Positions 6,158-8,673 of a stretch of 8,673 nt of DNA are shown here, one piece after another. Numbering within the stretch: position 1 is the stretch's first letter; each line of letters begins with the position of its first letter. The position numbers and the translations under genes were made by a program. Source of the stretch: Bacteroidota bacterium (GTDB taxonomy: Bacteria > Bacteroidota > Bacteroidia > Bacteroidales > UBA4417); contig JAIFMH010000149.1 of assembly GCA_020048595.1 (NCBI GenBank), positions 1 through 8,673 of the forward strand, given 5' to 3'. The notes under the pieces are model-generated. The model saw only the letters and a program-made list of their open reading frames with translations, ran no database searches and was not told where the DNA came from.

Positions 6158-6195
6158 GCATTAAAGTCAGTTGAAGCATTTAAGGTAAACAATTT

Positions 6196-8673
6196 ATGAA
6201 GACAGAACGGCCACAAAAGCAAGGATTATACAGACCAGAGTTCGAACACGAGAATTGCGGAATTGGATTTGTAGCTCACCTCAAAGGGAATAAATCTCAT
6301 TCCATTATAAGTAAGGGTCTTGAAATTCTTTGTAACATGACTCATCGTGGTGCTGAAGGCTCGGATAGCAAAACCGGTGATGGTGCAGGAGTGCTTATAC
6401 AAATTCCTTACAGTTTTTACAATGATCTGGGCTATTCACTGCCTCCCGAAGGACAATTTGGAACAGGTCTTGTCTTTTTTCCTCAGAATCAATCAGATGC
6501 TGCCAAGTGCAAGGACATCATGGTCAAAATTATCAATGAGGAAGGTGTAAATCTGATCGCATTCCGTGATGTTCCTCGCGATAGCTCAGTTATAGGTCAC
6601 ATTTCCCGGGCAGCTGAACCTGATATCCAGCAAATACTTCTGGGTTCTGATCTTTCGCAGGAAGATTTTGAGCGTAAACTCTATATAGTAAGGAAGCGTA
6701 TTGAGAACGCAGTACGTGAAACTAATCTGATACAAAAGAGCTTTTTCTACATCCCAAGTCTTTCAACCAAAGTACTCATATACAAAGGCATGCTTACTTC
6801 GCCTCAGTTGGGAGAGTATTTTCTCGATCTTACTGACGAACGAATGAAAAGTGCTATTGCACTTGTACATTCACGGTTTAGCACCAATACATTCCCAAGT
6901 TGGGATCTTGCACAGCCTTTCCGTATGTTGGGACATAATGGCGAGATAAATACAATAAAAGGTAACCGCTTCTGGATGGAAGCACGTGAATCTATTCTGA
7001 AATCAGATAAGCTGGGCGATCTTTCCCGTTTGTTTCCTGTTGTTCAACCTGGAATGAGTGATTCAGCCTCTCTCGACAATGTACTTGAGTTTCTTGTAAT
7101 GAGTGGAAAGTCACTTCCATATGCTATTTCTATTCTTATTCCTGAATCTATAAATGTCAAAAATCCTATTCCATCCAAGCTGAGGGACTTTTATCATTAT
7201 CATTCCTGTTTTATGGAACCATGGGACGGACCTGCATCACTCCTCCTTTCGGATGGACGTTACATTGGTGGAACACTCGACAGGAATGGTCTCCGTCCAT
7301 CGAGATACGTAATTACAACCAATGATCTTATGGTAATGGGATCCGAAACCGGTGTACAGACATTTGCTCCTGAAGAAATCAGAGAAAAAGGGCGATTGAA
7401 ACCCGGAAAAATGCTTTTGGTTGATACGCAGGAAGGCAAAATATTTTATGATGAAGAGCTAAAAGCCAAACTGGCCAACGAATTCCCTTACGGAGAATGG
7501 ATCAAACAGAACATGGTCAATCTCGAAGAAATTGAAACAGGGCAACAGGTAAAGCCTGATATGGGTAATCAGTTTGACACCTATCTTACTTCTTTCAATT
7601 ACTCATTAGAGGATACTGACGTTATTATTAAAGAAATGGCGGCCACTGGTAAAGAGCCTATCGGTTCAATGGGTAATGATGTTCCCGTTGCTGTGCTGTC
7701 GCGAAAGCCATACAGGTTATTCAACTATTTTAAACAGTTATTTGCACAAGTTACCAATCCACCAATCGATCCTATCAGGGAAGAATTGGTAATGACACTG
7801 GCCGGCTTCATAGGATCCTTGCAACAAAACCTTCTGGAAACTTCCCCCGATCACGTTAAAATGGTCCGTTTCCGGAATCCTGTTATTTCAAACACTTACT
7901 TCAATGTAGTAAAAAGCCTGAGATATAAAGGATTCTCATCAGCAAACCTGTTGCTGCATTTTGATGCAGGTAAAGGTGCAGATGGATTGCAATCAGCTGT
8001 TGAGCAGTTGTGCATTGATGCTGAAAGAGCTGTAGATGATGGGAAAAATTATATTATCCTTTCCGACCGCGATATTAATGAAAACACCGCGCCGATACCA
8101 TCTTTGCTGGCAGTTTCTGCCGTTCACCATCATCTGATCAAGAAACGCAAACGTATGCAGATTGATATTGTGGTGGAATCTGCTGAACCTCGTGAAGTAA
8201 TGCATTTTGCACTACTTTTCGGATATGGAGCCAGTATCATCAATCCTTACATGAGTTTTGCCGTAATTGATAAACTTGTTAAGGACAAAGCCATACAGCT
8301 CGATTATCAGAAAGCCGAAGAAAACTATGTACATGCAATCCATAAAGGCATACTTAAAATTATGTCGAAAATGGGAATTTGTACACTCAGGAGCTACCGT
8401 TCATCTCAGATTTTCGAAGCAGTTGGTGTTCATACGGATGTTATTGATAAATACTTTGCAGGAACTGTTTCCCGGATCGGTGGCATAGGAATGAGTGAGA
8501 TAGCCGAAGAAGTTCTTATTCCGCACAGGAAAGCATTTATTAAAGAACAACAGCCGGAAGTACTTACCGAAGGAGTATTTTCGTATCGTAAATTAGGCGA
8601 ACACCATGCCTGGAATCCGGAGAGCATCGCTTTACTCCAATGGAGCACCAGAACAGGTAATTATTCGAAATTT
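6196..8673 (+). CDS. gltB: Glutamate synthase large subunit, N-terminal 826 residues (3' end outside the window)
   Basis: This cytoplasmic enzyme transfers the amide nitrogen of glutamine to 2-oxoglutarate, giving two glutamates, and works with the small flavoprotein subunit GltD in the GS-GOGAT ammonia assimilation route. The ATG at 6196 is the only possible start because an in-frame TAA lies at 6181-6183. After a 20-residue propeptide comes Cys21 in ENCGIGF, which becomes the N-terminal nucleophile of the class II glutaminase domain. Other glutaminase blocks are THRGAEGSDSKTGDGAG, HSRFSTNTFPSW (225-236), AQPFRMLGHNGEINTIKGN (239-257), PWDGPASL and LDRNGLRPSRY (361-371). The central domain has EPIGSMGNDVPVAVLS and NPPIDPIREELVM (521-533). 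The FMN-domain entry block is MSKMGICTLRSYRSSQIFEA (723-742), with Cys and Ser-Ser where many relatives have Ser and Gly-Ala. The window ends before the main FMN/Fe-S and GXGXG parts of the roughly 1500-residue protein. A weak AAGG lies 10 nt before the start; expression probably depends on the leader attenuator. Confidence 0.96.
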   Translation, partial: MKTERPQKQGLYRPEFEHENCGIGFVAHLKGNKSHSIISKGLEILCNMTHRGAEGSDSKTGDGAGVLIQIPYSFYNDLGYSLPPEGQFGTGLVFFPQNQSDAAKCKDIMVKIINEEGVNLIAFRDVPRDSSVIGHISRAAEPDIQQILLGSDLSQEDFERKLYIVRKRIENAVRETNLIQKSFFYIPSLSTKVLIYKGMLTSPQLGEYFLDLTDERMKSAIALVHSRFSTNTFPSWDLAQPFRMLGHNGEINTIKGNRFWMEARESILKSDKLGDLSRLFPVVQPGMSDSASLDNVLEFLVMSGKSLPYAISILIPESINVKNPIPSKLRDFYHYHSCFMEPWDGPASLLLSDGRYIGGTLDRNGLRPSRYVITTNDLMVMGSETGVQTFAPEEIREKGRLKPGKMLLVDTQEGKIFYDEELKAKLANEFPYGEWIKQNMVNLEEIETGQQVKPDMGNQFDTYLTSFNYSLEDTDVIIKEMAATGKEPIGSMGNDVPVAVLSRKPYRLFNYFKQLFAQVTNPPIDPIREELVMTLAGFIGSLQQNLLETSPDHVKMVRFRNPVISNTYFNVVKSLRYKGFSSANLLLHFDAGKGADGLQSAVEQLCIDAERAVDDGKNYIILSDRDINENTAPIPSLLAVSAVHHHLIKKRKRMQIDIVVESAEPREVMHFALLFGYGASIINPYMSFAVIDKLVKDKAIQLDYQKAEENYVHAIHKGILKIMSKMGICTLRSYRSSQIFEAVGVHTDVIDKYFAGTVSRIGGIGMSEIAEEVLIPHRKAFIKEQQPEVLTEGVFSYRKLGEHHAWNPESIALLQWSTRTGNYSKF

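Noticed and set aside
6018..6195. A known ligand-binding riboswitch (for example SAM, glutamine or cobalamin type) in the gltB leader
   Set aside because: I recognise no conserved riboswitch core; glutamine riboswitches are described from cyanobacteria and related phage and their motif is not seen. The competing-helix layout with a leader ORF explains the region better.
5986..6222. A 78-codon minus-strand frame covering the gltB leader
   Set aside because: It has no family resemblance, runs antisense through the promoter, leader and terminator, and has no promoter box of its own that I can find.

Overview
The window looks like chromosomal DNA of a Bacteroidota (Bacteroidetes) bacterium, probably class Bacteroidia. 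The evidence is a type IX secretion C-terminal sorting domain, three copies of the phylum-specific -7 promoter element TAnnTTTG placed just ahead of genes, AT-rich translation starts without clear Shine-Dalgarno sequences, and intergenic repeats of a kind common in this phylum. The species cannot be named from the sequence.

Layout: (1) 1-672 (+) is the C-terminal end of a secreted or surface protein with chitobiase-type C-terminal repeats and a T9SS sorting tail, followed by a strong hairpin terminator at 745-785. (2) 788-1090 is gene-free and holds a large nested imperfect inverted repeat and a short 9-nt-period repeat. (3) 1113-3671 (-) is valS, valyl-tRNA synthetase, transcribed leftward from a promoter at 3704-3711. 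(4) 4015-4866 (+) is an inward-rectifier-like (Kir/KirBac family) potassium channel transcribed away from valS. (5) 4867-5088 holds purine-rich direct repeats and a REP-like double hairpin. (6) 5089-5649 (+) is a DUF1080 / 3-keto-disaccharide hydrolase-like coding region that is intact downstream but has no usable start codon and no signal peptide. (7) 5650-6004 shows nothing firm. (8) 6005-6195 is a gltB leader with a promoter, a 20-codon ORF, competing antiterminator and terminator hairpins, and a U-run. (9) 6196 to the window end (+) is the first 826 codons of gltB, the large subunit of glutamate synthase.

The genes do not form one pathway. valS, the channel and gltB are separate transcription units, while the DUF1080 fragment looks stranded. 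The most interesting element is the gltB leader. It has the layout of a ribosome-dependent transcription attenuator: a promoter, a tiny ORF starting about 15 nt after the likely transcript start, a possible 1:2 protector pairing, a 2:3 antiterminator whose 5' strand overlaps the ORF stop codon, and a 3:4 intrinsic terminator 38 nt before gltB. The leader ORF contains no Gln or Glu codon, so the sensed signal is not obvious. Other points to check are an apparent gap of 20 or more residues in the anticodon-binding domain of ValS, the start-less DUF1080 gene next to a REP-like element, and the nested palindrome downstream of valS.
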